Below are positions 62,910-64,000 of a stretch of 64,000 nt of DNA, piece by piece. This DNA comes from Ascoidea asiatica (lineage: Eukaryota > Ascomycota > Saccharomycetes > Ascoideales > Ascoideaceae). A program made the position numbers and the translations under genes. Location: assembly GCA_001600695.1 (NCBI GenBank), contig BCKQ01000003.1:806001-870000 (forward strand), written 5' to 3'. Positions within the stretch are counted from its first letter, which is position 1, and each line of letters begins with the position of its first letter. The notes beneath the pieces are model-generated. The model saw only the letters and a program-made list of their open reading frames with translations. It was not told where the DNA came from and ran no database searches.

Positions 62910-64000
62910 ATTTAGTGAATATTCTGCTCTTCATTAGACGATACGAGACTTTTTTTGTCTCTTTACATTTTTTGTTCGTCTATTCTTTTCCTTAGTATAT
63001 CCTACGGTTTTTTCTTCCCTCACATAATATTCTTTGGTTATTTTCTTACTTATCGTTTATTAATTTTGAACATTTTTTGATTCTTTTTTTTGATTTTATG
63101 ACTGCTTTCTGATTATTTATTGGTTTTATTGGTTTTATCGTTGCAGCTATTTATACATTTTACATTTAGCCTTAATCAATTGAGCTTCTTGATTTATGAA
63201 ATTAACTTTTTTTAGCATATTTCTTTTTTAATTCTCTTCAATTCCTATTTTTAATTTTATATTCTACTTTAATACTTGTGAAACTACTGTAGTAAACTTA
63301 CAACTTTCGGATCTGTAGACCATTTATCTTTAAAAATAGACCACTTGTAACTTTCCTTTTTTGTTTCCCAAAATTTTGATGATTTTAGACTAGGTATAAG
63401 ATTCATCAAAGAGCGTGAAAAAAACATATCATGTAATTATAACTTGATGTCTAGAAAATTTATTAAAAGCTATTTATTTATTTTCTCATAGGTTTCGAGG
63501 GAAAGTTTTTGTTGTAAAATGTAAATTAAAGTACAATTAACAGTAGGTATAATTTTGGAAAAAAATTTCAAATATAAAAAAATATAAGAGTAATAAAGTT
63601 TAGAATGAAAAAAAGAACGACGACAGATTTAAAGAAAGAGAAATTAAACTATAAAGAATAATTTTTAATAATTAAATAAACAATAAAAAAATTTGTTCAA
63701 GAAAAAAGTAAATAAAAAAAACATCACAATCTGCTGAAACAGAGCATAAACTGAGAACAGTGGAAAATGTATGAATGCCATAAATAAAAAACCAATATAC
63801 ATAGTAAACAATATAAAAAATAAGAAAGAAGAAAACAAGAAAATACACGATGGATATAAATGATATAAAAAAAAAAAGAAAAATTTTCAAGCTTTAATAA
63901 AACTAAAAGTGATTTCATATTCCTTTTTTAATTTGTTTTTTTCTATTAGTAGTTTTTGTTAAAAGAGTGCTGAAAGATTATAAGGTAAACCATGTAATAT
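62910..64000. other. Intergenic region to the right edge
   Basis: 1.1 kb with no gene. T-rich 3' sequence of the RING gene is followed by A-rich DNA. Minus-strand frames at 63672-63918 are Phe/Tyr/Ile-rich products of A-runs and are not called. Confidence 0.6.

Overview
The window is nuclear DNA from an AT-rich budding yeast (Saccharomycotina). The evidence is a set of recognisable yeast genes (CDC15, KIN3, an OSH1/OSH2 sterol-transfer protein, dynamitin JNM1, SOL-type 6-phosphogluconolactonase, UPF3, an FLC-family channel-like protein, a PDP3-like PWWP protein, eIF5A, the kinetochore gene AME1), few introns with GTATGT/GTAAGT donors and a TACTAAC branch point, very long Asn/Ser/Gln tracts encoded by AAT/ATT runs, and no bacterial-style operons. 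CTG codons are almost absent and sit at uninformative or Ser/Asp/Thr-like positions, so the genetic code (CUG = Leu or Ser) is not settled here. I do not name the species.

Layout. 0-12 kb is an accessory-looking permease region: a truncated permease gene running off the left edge, a full tandem copy, a 4.7 kb gene desert with a possible decayed inverted-repeat element, and a third, divergent copy on the other strand. 12-24 kb holds three long minus-strand genes: a NIMA-type kinase (KIN3), an ankyrin-PH-FFAT-ORD protein (OSH1/2) and CDC15, plus a small single-membrane-span protein. 24.8-31.7 kb holds dynamitin (JNM1), 6-phosphogluconolactonase, a Hook-like coiled-coil protein and UPF3. 33-39 kb holds an FLC-family membrane protein and a protein with two PWWP domains. 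39.8-45.6 kb has an ACT-family permease and a SAP-domain membrane protein, divergent over 2.7 kb. 46-51.3 kb has two intron-containing genes, eIF5A (914-nt intron) and AME1 (135-nt intron). 51.8-57.1 kb is one huge Asn/Gln-rich nuclear-looking gene. 60.8-62.9 kb is a transmembrane RING-H2 ubiquitin ligase.

Themes. Several genes belong to mitosis and nuclear or spindle positioning (KIN3, CDC15, JNM1, AME1, possibly the Hook-like protein), but their mixed strands and spacing look like ordinary yeast gene order rather than a dedicated cluster. A striking feature of the DNA itself is that the genes are extremely AT-rich while many long upstream regions carry islands of clearly higher GC, often with CACGTG/CACATG E-boxes, ACGCGT boxes or CGG...CCG inverted repeats. 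I read these as promoter elements. Two gene starts were moved from a TTG codon to the first ATG (PDP3-like at 36762, JNM1 at 24844), and AME1 and eIF5A were joined across introns. No tRNA, rRNA, CRISPR array or intact mobile element was seen.
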